A DNA stretch of 64,000 bases from Argopecten irradians (Eukaryota; Mollusca; Bivalvia; Pectinida; Pectinidae), in contig NC_091142.1 in NCBI RefSeq assembly GCF_041381155.1, forward strand, positions 39,791,604-39,855,603, given 5' to 3'. Below the pieces are notes generated by a model that saw nothing but the letters and a program-made list of their open reading frames with translations, was not told the DNA's origin and searched no databases. A program made the translations under genes and the position numbers. Each line of letters begins with the position of its first letter. The first letter of the stretch is position 1. Of the stretch, positions 12,050 through 26,779 are shown piece by piece.

Positions 12050-12225
12050 TTGCCGACCCTCACGCTTTTGGCAGGATACTCACTATTTTGTTGAGACTCG
12101 TGCTTATGGCGGAATATTCGCTGTTTTGGTTGGAGACTCACTATTTTTGCGGAATACTCACTATGATGGTTGGAGACTCGCAATTTTGACGGAATACTCA
12201 CTATTTTGGTTGGAGACTCGCGACT
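12050..12225. repeat. 40-bp minisatellite just after the lectin stop codon
   Basis: About four degenerate copies of a 40-bp unit containing GGAGACTC and GGAATACTCACTATT. It starts some 13 bp after the stop, so it may be part of the 3' UTR. Confidence 0.8.
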
Positions 12226-14521
12226 TTTGATGTGTCAGTCTCAAACAGCATGAGACATTTAGTCATTTTTTGTAAATATTCTCTCATATTCACATTTACC
12301 TACTACTATAAATTTATTTGGCCCTTTGAACTGACAATAGACAAATTATTAGACACATTGTACAAGAACTATGAACAAAAAGAAAACATTTTCACCGCCA
12401 GATTTTATAAAGACCGCTACACATTTTATAAGTAAGTGTATTATAATAGTTAATGTTACGAAAAAATGACGGAGGAGATATCTTATTTGGATTAACGGTT
12501 TACAACTCTGGCATCTTCAATACTCCAGGGGTTACTATCATTGTCGTTATGTACCCTCCTTTGGAATGTGTCATAACAAATCTGAAGACAATTCAGGAAT
12601 AAAAAAAAAAAATCTGCAGAGGTTGCCTTTGAAAATGACATATTCCTTGGGTGGATATAACGACAGTGATAGATCTAAGTACCCACGGGAATGCAACCTT
12701 GGGTAAGGTGTATGACTTGGTCATAATAAAGTACAGAGAGCTGTAACCGAACATAACATTACTGTACATGTACCAGACGTACACCTGGGAATTCGAATTG
12801 TAGCGATTTAGCGAGTTTTGATGTGTTGTGGTATTTCTTAATAGTTTTATCATGCCTTTAGAAGCAGTCCCATTGGTCAAAAATTATATGTTTTCCTTTC
12901 ACCGAAAAAAGTAGTAAAAAGGTGATAAATTATTGTTGATGTGTTGAAACAGAGTACGTTGTGAGTTATGTGCAATAATAAAGTATATGATGTCAATAAA
13001 AGTGCACAAGGGGTTGTAAATATATATGCAATGGAGTAAAATGACAAATATTTATTCTCATTATTTCATTTATTGTTCAAGGTACTCTTGAAGCATCGTG
13101 ATCAGCTGGTTTTGTGAAGCATAATGTATTTGTATTAACGATAACAGAATTGTATATGATAGTTTTTTAATAGTTGACTCATTCAAAATAAAATGTTTTA
13201 GCAACAAATAGTTCATTATTAAATTTGAATATTTTTGAGGTAATGTTATAATGTTAAAAAAAGACATTTATCGACTTCATGGATGCAATTACTGTAGCTT
13301 ATCCACCCACTTAACACTGAGGAGTCACACCTACTTCACAACCCTTGTCCCCTCCATTTAATATACTAAATACTCGAAATATCAAGGTAACTTTTCACAT
13401 TTGCATACTTTTAGTTTACAGTTAACAAAAATCATAAAGACTGACCTTAAGTTTAAATTGGTTGTTTTAAATTGTGTTGAACCGACTTTCTTTATCGTGC
13501 GATTTATTTTCGCAAATTTCGCTATCCAATGTCAATTCGCGAAAGGTTAGGCCTAGTAGCCGCAGGAAATTATAGGTAACTTTTTTATATTTGCATACTT
13601 TACAATTACGAAAGTCATAATGATGGGTTTGTAGTTTAAATCAAGGTAAATTCACGAAAGTTTATCTTCCCATATTAACATCTTCTACAATTCCTGTAAA
13701 TTTAATTCAAAGATATTTGTATTCAATTTTTACTCCGAAAAATATTATTCCGCGGAAATCGCGAAATAGTGGCTGTGAAAGGTTTACAATATCCTATAAT
13801 GTTTTGAAATACGGAAAATGATTAAATACTGTCGTGTTTTTTTATTGTTAGTAATCGACATCAGTCAATACTTAACCCACTGCCTTAATTTCATGAATGA
13901 AATTAATTTCATATCTAAAATTATGTTCATTCCTGGATAACAATGGACCAAATCAATACACTAATATCGATTTCGACTGAATGTATTTATGTTTGTACTT
14001 ACAAATATGAACTGGAGAGGACTTAAATAGGCGTAGCCTGATGTCCGATCCTTTTGATGTATATAATGTCAATAAAATATTGTTGAAATTGAAAATTTCG
14101 ACCGAAATAGCTGCAGTCAATATCGACACATGGAAATATGTTTTAATGAGACAAACTATTGGTTGGGATAGTCACGTGTAATGTCAATAATGAAAACGAC
14201 AAAGCGTTTTTTCTTGTTCCAAATCGACAAAACTAGGGCAAAGTATAACACAAGAAATAAAGATTTCTCTTAGTATAAATACACAATTAACAAAACACAT
14301 AAAAAGTAAAATTAACGGTAGGAAACAGCCTATATTTGAAATGTCCATATTACAACATCACGAACAACTGATAACAGAAAATGATTTAATTATTGCAATA
14401 TATGTTTTTTATAGATATATGAACAAAATATAATTGACTCTGTGGGTGTGTGTGTTTTCACAACGTACATTATCTAATCTGTTTATAAGATAATATTTAC
14501 CATACCGACGCTAATTCAGCT
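12226..14521. other. Intergenic DNA before the satellite
   Basis: No gene seen on either strand. Two diverged copies of a segment (GGTAACTTTT..TTTGCATACTTT) about 190 bp apart, around 13386 and 13577, hint at an old tandem duplication. AATAAA-like sites occur near 12716 and 12975, but I cannot assign a poly(A) site. Confidence 0.55.
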
Positions 14522-17500
14522 ACCTTTCTCTGAACATATGTACCTGCTGATGTTTGGACCACTGCCTTTGTCTGAACATCGTGTACTTGCTGATGTTTGG
14601 ACCACTGTTTTGTCTGAACCTATGTACTTGCTGATGTTTGGACCACTGTCTTTTTCTGAACCTATGTACCTGTTGATGTTTGGACCACTACCTTTGTCTG
14701 AACATCGTGTACTTGCTGATGTTTGGACCACTGCCTTTGTCTGAACATATGTATCTGCTGATGTTTGGACCACTGCCTTTGTCTGAACCTATGTACCTGC
14801 TGATGTTTGGACCACTGCCTTTGTCTGAACATCGTGTACTTGCTGATGTTTGGACCACTGCCTTTGTCTGAACATATGTACCTGCTGATGTTTGGACCAC
14901 TGCCTTTGTCTGAACATATGTACCTGCTGATGTTTGGACCACTGCCTTTGTCTGAACATATGTACCTGCTGATGTTTGGACCACTGCCTTTGTCTGAACA
15001 TATGTACCTGCTGATGTTTGGACCACTGCCTTTGTCTGAACATCGTGTACCGGCTGATATTTGGACCACTGCCTTTGTTTGAACATATGTACCTGCTGAT
15101 GTTTGGACCACTGCCTTTGTCTGAACATGTGTATCTGCTGATGTTTGGACCACTGCCTTTGTCTGAACACATATACCGGCTGATATTTGGACCACTGCCT
15201 TTGTCTGAACATCGTGTACTGGCTGATATTTGGACCACTGCCTTTGTTTGAACATATGTACCTGCTGATGTTTGGACCACTGCCTTTGTCTGAGCATGTG
15301 TATCTGCTGATGTTTGGACCACTGCCTTTGTCTGAACACATATACCGGCTGATATTTGGACCACTGCCTTTGTCTGAACATCGTGTACTGGCTGATATTT
15401 GGACCACTGCCTTTGTTTGAACATATGTACCTGCTGATGTTTGGACCACTGCCTTTGTCTGAACATGTGTACCTGCTGATGTTTGGACCACTGCCTTTGT
15501 CTGAACATATGTACCGGCTGATATTTGGACCACTGCCTTTGTCTGAACATCGTGTACTGGCTGATATTTGGACCACTGCCTTTGTTTGAACATATGTACC
15601 TGCTGATGTTTTGGACCACTGCCTTTGTTTGAACATATGTACTTGCTGATGTTTGGACCACTGCCTTTGTCTGAACACATATACCGGCTGATATTTGGAC
15701 CACTGCCTTTGTCTGAACATCGTGTACTGGCTGATATTTGGACCACTGCCTTTGTCTGAACATATGTACCTGCTGATGTTTGGGCCACTGCCTTTGTCTG
15801 AGCATGTGTATCTGCTGATGTTTGGACCACTGCCTTTGTCTGAACACATATACCGGCTGATATTTGGATCACTGCCTTTGTCTGAACATCGTGTACTGGC
15901 TGATGTTTTGGACCACTGCCTTTGTTGAACATATGTACCTGCTGATGTTTGGACCACTGCCTTTGTCTGAGCATGTGTATCTGCTGATGTTTGGACCACT
16001 GCCTTTGTCTGAACACATATACCGGCTGATATTTGGACCACTGCCTTTGTCTGAACATCGTGTACTTGCTGATGTTTGGACCACTGCCTTTGTCTGAACA
16101 TATGTACTTGCTGATGTTTGGACCACTGCCTTTGTCTGAACATATGTACTTGCTGATGTTTGGACCACTGCCTTTGTCTGAACATATATACCGGCTGATA
16201 TTTGGACCACTGCCTTTGTCTGAACATCGTGTACTGGCTGATGTTTGGACCACTGCCTTTGTTTGAACATATGTACCTGCTGATGTTTGGACCACTACCT
16301 TTGTTTGAACATATGTACCTGCTGATGTTTGGGCCACTGCCTTTGTCTGAACATATATACCGGCTGATATTTGGACCACTGCCTTTGTCTGAACATCGTG
16401 TACTGGCTGATATTTGGACCACTGCCTTTGTTTGAACCTATGTACTTGCTGATGTTTGGACCACTGCCTTTGTCTGAACATGTGTATCTGCTGATGTTTG
16501 GACCACTGCCTTTGTCTGAACACATATACGGCTGATATTTGGACCACTGCCTTTGTCTGAACATCGTGTGTACTGGCTGATATTTGGACCACTGCCTTTG
16601 TTTGAACATATGTACCTGCTGATGTTTGGACCACTGCCTTTGTCTGAACATGTGTATCTGCTGATGTTTGGACCACTGCCTTTGTCTGAACACATATACC
16701 GGCTGATATTTGGACCACTGTCTTTGTCTGAACATCGTGTACTGGCTGATATTTGGACCACTGCCTTTGTTTGAACATATGTACTTGCTGATGTTTGGAC
16801 CACTGTCTTTTTCTGAACATATGTACCTGCTGATGTTTGGACCACTGCCTTTGTCTGAACTTGTGTACTTGCTGATGTTTGGACTACTGTCTTTGTCTGA
16901 ACATCGTGTACTGGCTGATATTTGGACCACTGCCTTTGTTTGAACATATGTACCTGCTGATGTTTGGGCCACTGTCTTTGTCTGAACATCGTGTATTTGC
17001 TGATGTTTGGGCCACTGCCTTTGTCTGAACATATGTACTTGCTGATCTTTGGGCCACTGCCTTTGTATGAACATATGTACTGCTGATATTTGGACCACTG
17101 CCTTTGTCTGAACATATGTACCTGCTGATGTTTGGACCACTGCCTTTGTCTGAACAATGTACTTGCTGATGTTTGGACCACTGCCTTTGTCTGAACATAT
17201 GTACTTGCTGATGTTTGGACCACTGCCTTTGTCTGAACATATGTACTGCTGATGTTTGGACCACTGCCTTTGTCTGAACATATGTACCTGCTGATGTTTG
17301 GACCACTGCCTTTGTCTGAACATATGTACTTGCTGATGTTTGGACCACTGCCTTTGTCTGAACATATGTACTGCTGATGTTTGGACCACTGCCTTTGTCT
17401 GAACATATGTACTGCTGATGTTTGGACCACTGCCTTTGTTGAACATATGTACTGCTGATGTTTGGACCACTGCCTTTGTCTGAACATATGTACTTGCTGA

Positions 17501-20500
17501 TGTTTTTGGACCACTGCCTTTGTCTGAACATATGTACTTGGCTGATGTTTGGACCACTGCCTTTGTCTGAACATATGTACTTGCTGATGTTTGGACCACT
17601 GCCTTTGTCTGAACATATGTACTTGCTGATGTTTGGACCACTGCCTTTGTCTGAACATATGTACTGCTGATGTTTGGACCACTGCCTTTGTCTGAACATA
17701 TGTACCTGCTGATGTTTGGACCACTGCCTTTGTCTGAACATATGTACTGCTGATGTTTGGACCACTGCCTTTGTCTGAACATATGTACTGCTGATGTTTG
17801 GACCACTGCCTTTGTCTGAACATATGTACTTGCTGATGTTTGGACCACTGCCTTTGTCTGAACATATGTACTTGCTGATGTTTGGACCACTGCCTTTGTC
17901 TGAACCTATGTACTTGCTGATGTTTGGACCACTGCCTTTGTCTGAACATATGTACTTGCTGATGTTTGGACCACTGCCTTTGTCTGAACATATGTACTTG
18001 CTGATGTTTGGACCACTGCCTTTGTCTGAACATATGTACCTGCTGATGTTTGGACCACTGCCTTTGTCTGAACATATGTACCTGCTGATGTTTGGACCAC
18101 TGCCTTTGTCTGAACATATGTACTGCTGATGTTTGGACCACTGCCTTTGTCTGAACATATGTACTGCTGATGTTTGGACCACTGCCTTTGTCTGAACTAT
18201 GTACTGCTGATGTTTGGACCACTGCCTTTGTCTGAACATATGTATTGCTGATGTTTGACCACTGCCTTTGTCTGAACTATCGTATTACCTGTGATGATGT
18301 TTGGACCACTGCCTTTGTCTGAACATATGTACCTGCTGATGTTTGGACCACTGCCTTTGTCTGAACATATGTACTGCTGATGTTTGGACCACTGCCTTTG
18401 TCTGAACATATGTACTTGCTGATGTTTGGGCCACTGCCTTTGTCTGAACCTATGTACTTGCTGATGTTTGGACCACTGCCTTTGTCTGAACATATGTACT
18501 TGCTGATGTTTGGACCACTGCCTTTGTCTGAACATATGTACCTGCTGATGTTTTGACCACTGCCTTTGTCTGAACATATGTACCTGCTGATGTTTGGACC
18601 ACTGCCTTTGTCTGAACATATGTACCTGCTGATGTTTGGACCACTGCCTTTGTCTGAACATATGTACTGCTGATGTTTGGACCACTGCCTTTGTCTGAAC
18701 ATATGTACTGCTGATGTTTGGACCACTGCCTTTGTCTGAACATATGTACTTGCTGATGTTTGGACCACTGCCTTTGTCTGAACATATGTACCTGCTGATG
18801 TTTGGACCACTGCCTTTGTCTGAACATCGTGTACTGGCTGATGTTTGGACCACTGCCTTTGTCTGAACATATGTACTCTGCTGATGTTTGGACCACTGCC
18901 TTTGTCTGAACATATGTACCTGCTGATGTTTGGACCACTGCCTTTGTCTGAACATCGTGTACCTGCTGATGTTTGGACCACTGCCTTTGTCTGAACATAT
19001 GTACCTGCTGATGTTTGGACCACTGCCTTTGTCTGAACATATGTATCTGCTGATGTTTGGACCACTGCCTTTGTCTGAACATATGTACCTGCTGATGTTT
19101 GGACCACTGCCTTTGTCTGAACATATGTACTTGCTGATGTTTGGACCACTGCCTTTGTCTGAACATATGTACCTGCTGATGTTTGGACCACTGCCTTTGT
19201 CTGAACATTGTATGTACTGCTGATGTTTGGACCACTGCCTTTGTCTGAACCTATGTATCTGCTGATGTTTGGACCACTGCCTTTGTCTGAACATATGTAC
19301 CTGCTGATGTTTGGACCACTGCCTTTGTCTGAACATATGTACTTGCTGATGTTTGGACCACTGCCTTTGTCTGAACATATGTACCTGCTGATGTTTGGAC
19401 CACTGCCTTTGTCTGAACATCGTGTACCTGCTGATGTTTGGACCACTGCCTTTGTCTGAACATATGTACTTGCTGATGTTTGGACCACTGCCTTTGTCTG
19501 AACATATGTACCTGCTGATGTTTGGACCACTGCCTTTGTCTGAACCTATGTATCTGCTGATGTTTGGACCACTGCCTTTGTCTGAACATATGTATTTGCT
19601 GATGTTTGGACCACTGCCTTTGTCTGAACATATGTACTTGCTGATGTTTGGACCACTGCCTTTGTCTGAACATATGTACTTGCTGATGTTTGGACCACTG
19701 CCTTTGTCTGAATGTTTTGACCACTGCCTTTGTCTGAACCTATGTACTTGCTGATGTTTGGACCACTGCCTTTGTCTGAACATCGTGTACCTGCTGATGT
19801 TTGGACCACTGCCTTTGTCTGAACATCGTGTACTTGCTGATGTTTGGACCACTGCCTTTGTCTGAACATATGTACCTGCTGATGTTTGGACCACTGCCTT
19901 TGTCTGAACATATGTACCTGCTGATGTTTGGACCACTGCCTTTGTCTGAACATATGTACCTGCTGATGTTTGGACCACTGCCTTTGTCTGAACATCGTGT
20001 ACTTGCTGATGTTTGGACCACTGCCTTTGTCTGAACCTATGTACTTGCTGATGTTTGGACCACTGCCTTTGTCTGAACATATGTACCTGCTGATGTTTGG
20101 ACCACTGCCTTTGTCTGAACATATGTACCTGCTGATGTTTGGACCACTGCCTTTGTCTGAACATATGTACCTGCTGATGTTTGGACCACTGCCTTTGTCT
20201 GAACATATGTACCTGCTGATGTTTGGACCACTGCCTTTGTCTGAACATCGTGTACTTGCTGATGTTTGGACCACTGCCTTTGTCTGAACATATGTACCTG
20301 CTGATGTTTGGACCACTGCCTTTGTCTGAACATATGTATCTGCTGATGTTTGGACCACTGCCTTTGTCTGAACATATGTACCTGCTGATGTTTGGACCAC
20401 TGCCTTTGTCTGAACATATGTACCTGCTGATGTTTGGACCACTGCCTTTGTCTGAACATATGTACTTGCTGATGTTTGGACCACTGCCTTTGTCTGAACA

Positions 20501-23500
20501 TATGTACTGCTGATGTTTGGACCACTGCCTTTGTCTGAACATATGTACCTTGCTGATGTTTGGACCACTGCCTTTGTCTGAACACCTATGTACTGCTGAT
20601 GTTTGGACCACTGCCTTTGTCTGAACATATGTACTTGCTGATGTTTGGACCACTGCCTTTGTCTGATAGATGTTTGGGCCACTGCCTTTGTCTGAACATA
20701 TGTACTTGCTGATGTTTGGACCACTGCCTTTGTCTGAACCTATGTACTTGCTGATGTTTGGACCACTGCCTTTGTCTGAACATATGTACCTGCTGATGTT
20801 TGGACCACTGCCTTTGTCTGAACTATGTACTTGCTGATGTTTGGACCACTGCCTTTGTCTGAACATATGTACTTGCTGATGTTTGGACCACTGCCTTTGT
20901 CTGAACATATGTACTTGCTGATGTTTGGACCACTGCCTTTGTCTGAACATATGTACTGCTGATGTTTGGACCACTGCCTTTGTCTGAACATATGTACTTG
21001 CTGATGTTTGGACCACTGCCTTTGTCTGAACTATGTACTTGCTGATGTTTGGACCACTGCCTTTGTCTGAACTATGTACTTGCTGATGTTTGACCACTGC
21101 CTTTGTTGAACCTATGTACTGCTGATGTTTGACCACTGCCTTTGTCTGAACATATGTACTGCTGATGTTTGGACCACTGCCTTTGTCTGAACATATGTAC
21201 TGCTGATGTTTGGACCACTGCCTTTGTCTGAACATATGTACTTGCTGATGTTTGGACCACTGCCTTTGTCTGATCATATGTACTGCTGATGTTTGGACCA
21301 CTGCCTTTGTCTGAACATATGTACTGCTGATGTTTGGACCACTGCCTTTGTCTGAACATATGTACCTGCTGATGTTTGGACCACTGCCTTTGTCTGAACA
21401 TATGTACCTGCTGATGTTTGGACCACTGCCTTTGTCTGAACATATGTACCTGCTGATGTTTGGACCACTGCCTTTGTCTGAACATATGTACTTGCTGATG
21501 TTTGGACCACTGCCTTTGTCTGAACATATGTACCTGCTGATGTTTGGACCACTGCCTTTGTCTGAACATATGTACTTGCTGATGTTTGGACCACTGCCTT
21601 TGTCTGAACCTATGTACTTGCTGATGTTTGGACCACTGCCTTTGTCTGAACATATGTACTTGCTGATGTTTGGACCACTGCCTTTGTCTGAACATATATA
21701 TACCTGGCTGATGTTTGGACCACTGCCTTTGTCTGAACATATGTACCTGCTGATGTTTGGACCACTGCCTTTGTCTGAACATATGTACCTGCTGATGTTT
21801 GGAGCCCACTGCCTGTTTTGTCTGAACATATGTACCTGCTGATGTTTGGACCACTGCCTTTGTCTGAACATATGTACTTGCTGATGTTTGGACCACTGCC
21901 TTTGTCTGAACATATGTACTTGCTGATGTTTGGACCACTGCCTTTGTCTGAACATGTTGTACCTGCTGATGTTTGGACCACTGCCTTTGTCTGAACATAT
22001 GTACCTGCTGATGTTTGGACCACTGCCTTTGTCTGAACATATGTACCTGCTGATGTTTGGACCACTGCCTTTGTCTGAACATATGTACTTGCTGATGTTT
22101 GGACCACTGCCTTTGTCTGAACATATGTACCTGCTGATGTTTGGACCACTGCCTTTGTCTGAACATATGTACTTGCTGATGTTTGGACCACTGCCTTTGT
22201 CTGAACATATGTACTTGCTGATGTTTGGACCACTGCCTTTGTCTGAACATATGTACCTGCTGATGTTTGGACCACTGCCTTTGTTTGAACATATGTACCT
22301 GCTGATGTTTGGGCCACTGCCTTTGTCTGAACATATGTACCTGCTGATGTTTGGACCACTGCCTTTGTCTGAACATATGTACTGCTGATGTTTGGACCAC
22401 TGCCTTTGTCTGAACATATGTACTTGCTGATGTTTGGACCACTGCCTTTGTCTGAACATATGTACCTGCTGATGTTTGGACCACTGCCTTTGTCTGAACA
22501 TATGTACTGCTGATGTTTGGACCACTGCCTTTGTCTGAACATTGTACCTGCTGATGTTTGGACCACTGCCTTTGTCTGAACATATGTACTGCACTTTGCT
22601 GATATTTGGACCACTGCCTTTGTCTGAACATATGTACCTGCTGATGTTTGGACCACTGCCTTTGTCTGAACATATGTACCTGCTGATGTTTGGACCACTG
22701 CCTTTGTCTGAACATATGTACCTGCTGATGTTTGGACCACTGCCTTTGTCTGAACATATGTACCTGCTGATGTTTGGACCACTGCCTTTGTCTGAACATA
22801 TGTACTGCTGATGTTTGGACCACTGCCTTTGTCTGAACATATGTACTTGCTGATGTTTTGGACCACTGCCTTTGTCTGAACATATGTACTTGCTGATGTT
22901 TGGGCCACTGCCTTTGTCTGAGCATATGTACTTGCTGATGTTTTGACCACTGCCTTTGTATGAACCTATGTACTTGGTGATGTTTTGGACCACTGCCTTT
23001 GTCTGAACATATGTACTTGCTGATGTTTGGACCACTGCCTTTGTCTGAACATATGTACCTGCTGATGTTTGGACCACTGCCTTTGTCTGAACATATGTAC
23101 TTGCTGATGTTTGGACCACTGCCTTTGTCTGAACATATGTACTTGCTGATGTTTGGACCACTGCCTTTGTCTGAACATATGTACTTGCTGATGTTTGGAC
23201 CACTGCCTTTGTCTGAACATATGTACTTGCTGATGTTTGGACCACTGCCTTTGTCTGAACATATGTACTTGCTGATGTTTGGGCCACTGCCTTTGTCTGA
23301 ACATATGTACTTGCTGATGTTTGGACCACTGCCTTTGTCTGAACCTATGTACTTGCTGATGTTTTGACCACTGCCTTTGTATGAACCTATGTACTTGCTG
23401 ATGTTTGGACCACTGCCTTTGTCTGAACATATGTACTTGCTGATGTTTGGACCACTGCCTTTGTCTGAACATATGTACTTGCTGATGTTTGGACCACTGC

Positions 23501-24815
23501 CTTTGTCTGAACATATGTACCTGCTGATGTTTGGACCACTGCCTTTGTCTGAACATGTGTACTTGCTAATGTTTGGACCACTGCCGTTGTCTGAACATCG
23601 TTTACTAGCGGATATTTGGACCACTGCGTTTGTCTGAACATATGTACCTGATGATGTTTGGACCACTGCCTTTGTCTGAACATATGTACTTGCTGATGTT
23701 TGGACCACTGCCTTTGTCTGAACATATGTACCTGCTGATGTTTGGACCACTGCCTTTGTCTGAACATATGTACCTGCTGATGTTTGGACCACTGCCTTTG
23801 TCTGAACATATGTACTTGCTGATGTTTGGACCACTGCCTTTGTCTGAACATATGTACTTGCTGATGTTTTGGGGCCACTGCCTTTGTCTGAACATATGTA
23901 CTTGATGATGTTTTGACCACTGCCTTTGTCTGAACCTATGTACTTGCTGATGTTTGGGCCACTGCCTTTGTCTGAACATATGTACTTGCTGATGTTTGGA
24001 CCACTGCCTTTGTCTGAACATGTGTACTTGCTGATGTTTGGACCACTGCCTTTGTCTGAACTTGTGTACTTGCTGATGTTTGGACTACTGTCTTTGTCTG
24101 AACATCGTGTACTGGCTGATATTTGGACCACTGCCTTTGTCTGAACATATGTACCTGCTGATGTTTGGACCACTGCCTTTGTTTGAACATATGTACCTGC
24201 TGATGTTTGGACCACTGCCTTTGTCTGAACATATGTACCTGCTGATGTTTGGACCACTGCCTTTGTCTGAACATATGTACCGGCTGATGTTTGGACCACT
24301 TGCCTTTGTTTGAACATATGTACCTGATGATGTTTGGACCACTGCCTTTGTCTGAACATATGTACCTGCTGATGTTTGGAGCCAGCCTTTGTCTGAGCAT
24401 GTGTACCTGATGATGTTCAGACCACTGCCTTTGTTTGAACATATGTACCTGATGATGTTTGGACCACTACCTTTGTCTGAACCTATGTACCTGTTGATGT
24501 TTGGAGCCAGCCTTTGTCTGAGCATGTGTACTTGCTGATGTTCAGACCACTGCCTTTGTCTGAACATGTGTACTTGCTGATGTTCAGACCACTGCCTTTG
24601 TCTGAACATATGTACCTGCTGATGTTTAGACCACTGCCTTTGTCTGAACATATGTACCTGATGATGTTTAGACCACTGCCTTTGTCTGAACATATGTACC
24701 TGTTGATGTTTGGACCACTGCCTTTGTCTGAACTTATGTACCTGATGATGTTCAGACCACTGCCTTTGTCTGAGCATGTGTACTTGCTGATGTTCAGACC
24801 ATTGCCTTTGCTAAG
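14522..24815. repeat. Satellite array, 42-bp monomer, about 10.3 kb
   Basis: Roughly 245 head-to-tail copies of a 42-bp monomer (blocks TATGTACCTGCTGATGTTTG and GACCACTGCCTTTGTCTGAA, then CA). The monomer is a multiple of three and lacks stops in several frames, so long artefactual open frames arise: three frames on the minus strand (up to 1,710 codons) and one on the plus strand. Many monomers are 41 bp (TGTACTGCTG, one base short), which shifts frames repeatedly; there is no codon bias or splice structure. I read it as non-coding satellite DNA. Diversity is higher at both edges (14.5-17.1 kb and 23.5-24.8 kb) than in the middle, as expected if homogenisation is strongest in the centre. The right edge shows variants with GTTCAGACCACTG and GTTTGGAGCCAGC. 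Confidence 0.97.
15018..16940. repeat. 169-bp higher-order repeat within the satellite
   Basis: In this part, four variant monomers recur in fixed order: one with CATCGTGTACTGGCTGATAT (43 bp), then TATGTACC.., TGTGTATC.. and CACATATACCGGCTG.. (42 bp each), giving a 169-bp period. Equivalent points fall at 15018, 15187, 15356, 15695, 15864, 16033 and 16202. The central and right part of the array lacks this strict order. Confidence 0.85.
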
Positions 24816-26674
24816 GATGTCGTCTGCGCTGATGACCTTTATATTATCTATTTATATTGACATTTATATTATTATTTCACCCATGTCCTTCATGAAAATA
24901 TTTGAAACATTGAACTTTTTCAGGATATCGTCTGAGCTAATAACGCTGTAGACGTCTATTTGACCAATGTCCATTCTGATTATGTTTGAATCATTGCTTT
25001 CGTCAGGAAATCGTCTGAGCTTATGACCTTGTAGACGTTTTCTTGACCAATGACCTTGATAAAGTTGGCGTAACTAATGCCATTGATGATGTTGTATGTG
25101 AGAATAACCTTACTAACAAATCTTGACCAATAACTCTTACTGACGTTGTCTTGTAATAAGCTAATTCATAATGCTAAACAAACGCCTGTGTTTTCTACAT
25201 ATATGATCCCACTGAACTTGATTTGAACAACGTGATCTTGACTTTAAGCCTTGCTGTCTAGACCAATGGCCTTGTTTGTGAGGATATTGCTATTGTTTTT
25301 GATGTTGTCTGGTTCTGTAGCCTTACTGATGTTGTCTTAGCAAATTACCTTGCTAACATTTTCTGAACGATACTCTAGTTGTGTCTTCGCCAATATTGTC
25401 TTGCTGAAGGACTTTCTGATGTTGTCTAGACCATTGACATCGCAAGCATTGTCAAGGTATTATGGGCTTGGACTGACAAATGATTTTTACCCAAGACGTA
25501 CTATATATAACGCCTTTGCAGACATGCACTAATAACATGAATGAAGTTAAAACTGAATTAGGCTTAAAACATAGTTGTGATGTCATCTATTGTTGTTTCT
25601 GTACTTTAACTTCCGGATTATCGGACCATTACCTTTAACTTTAGGCTGTGACTGTCTTATATGTGACTCTAATATAAGACAGTAAAAGGTAGCATATGGG
25701 AGAGTTACACAATACGGGTGAGTATATGTCTCCGGGCATAATCCCATAGTTATGTTAACACACAACCTGCCGGAATATTCCATTATTTTTTATTCCAAAT
25801 TACGAAAAAATCCCACAAAAAGAATATGAAGAGAATTTAATCCTCTTTTGATGTAGAATTAAACACATCCACAGAATTTCTGTTTATATCCCGTATAGAG
25901 TTTTCCTCCTTATTATGAATTCACCATTTAACACTTATCTACAGCATTAACTCCAATTTCCACTTTCTGAAACCTTGTTGTTTTTGTACACCACTTTCGA
26001 TTTTAAATTTCCAAATCATCTACACTGTAGTTTTACACTTATTTTTGTGTTGTTACAACAACATTTCAGAATTTCACCTGAATCCCATTGGCCTGTTGAA
26101 TGAAATTGCACACGGTAGCCACCGTATGAATAAATCCAAAATTGTCCATTTAGAAGTCGAAGTTTTAAATCCTCTGAATTCAATGAAATTTCTGGGGCAT
26201 CAACTGTTTTGAACTGGCTTGAAAATCACTGTTATATGCTATCATTTTAGCAAGACCCTTTCAAACAAATGCCTAAATTGCAAGTCTAGTTTCATATGTC
26301 ATTTCTTTACCACATCAGATATTGGAAAGAAATGTCCTTCTAGCAATAAAAGTTAATAAAGCCACTTTAATATATCGCTTACATTGAGAAAGTAATATCC
26401 CTCCATCACTGTTGGCGGACATGGTGAAAATGAATTTACAGATAGTTGTCCAACCCAAAAGCATGCTTTATGCATTCCGTTCATGAATGCTGTTCATCAC
26501 ATATCACACAGGCAAAGGTAATTCTATGTTGCCATTATCTATATCAAATTCTTCATGGTTGAATGCACAATGGTAGAGCTACCTGAGCTCATATACAAAG
26601 GCAAAAAAAAGACCTGGCTTATATTAGAAATAAAAGTGTACTTAATTAACACAAAGACTAGATTGTAAGTTAAG
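24816..26674. other. Gene-free flank with decayed satellite-like repeats
   Basis: From about 24816 to 25480, degenerate segments resembling CTGATGTTGTCTTGACCAATG and GACCTTG recur irregularly and again near 26780-26940. They look like a diverged relative of the satellite monomer. The remainder to 26674 is AT-rich with no gene that I can support. Confidence 0.5.
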
Positions 26675-26779
26675 AGATAAGCCGAAAACTGTACATGTTG
26701 GAGAGAGAACAGATATCGGCTCTGACGGGCCTCGATACAGTTCTCTCTCCAACATATTGTACAGTTTTCTGCTTATCTT
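26675..26779. repeat. Perfect-looking hairpin element (about 35-bp arms)
   Basis: Left arm AGATAAGCCGAAAACTGTAC followed by ATGTTGGAGAGAGAAC; right arm GTTCTCTCTCCAACAT followed by ATTGTACAGTTTTCTGCTTA. The loop is about 30 bp. Few mismatches, so a young palindromic MITE or a strong RNA hairpin if transcribed. Confidence 0.75.

Noticed and set aside
18197-23329. A 1,710-codon open frame on the minus strand and many similar ones between 14.5 and 24.8 kb
   Set aside because: They follow from a stop-free 42-bp satellite monomer. Frames change at every 41-bp variant, several frames are open at once on both strands, and nothing resembles codon selection or splicing.
14522-24815. CRISPR array or other spaced-repeat system
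   Set aside because: The repeats are contiguous with no unique spacers, and the genome is eukaryotic.
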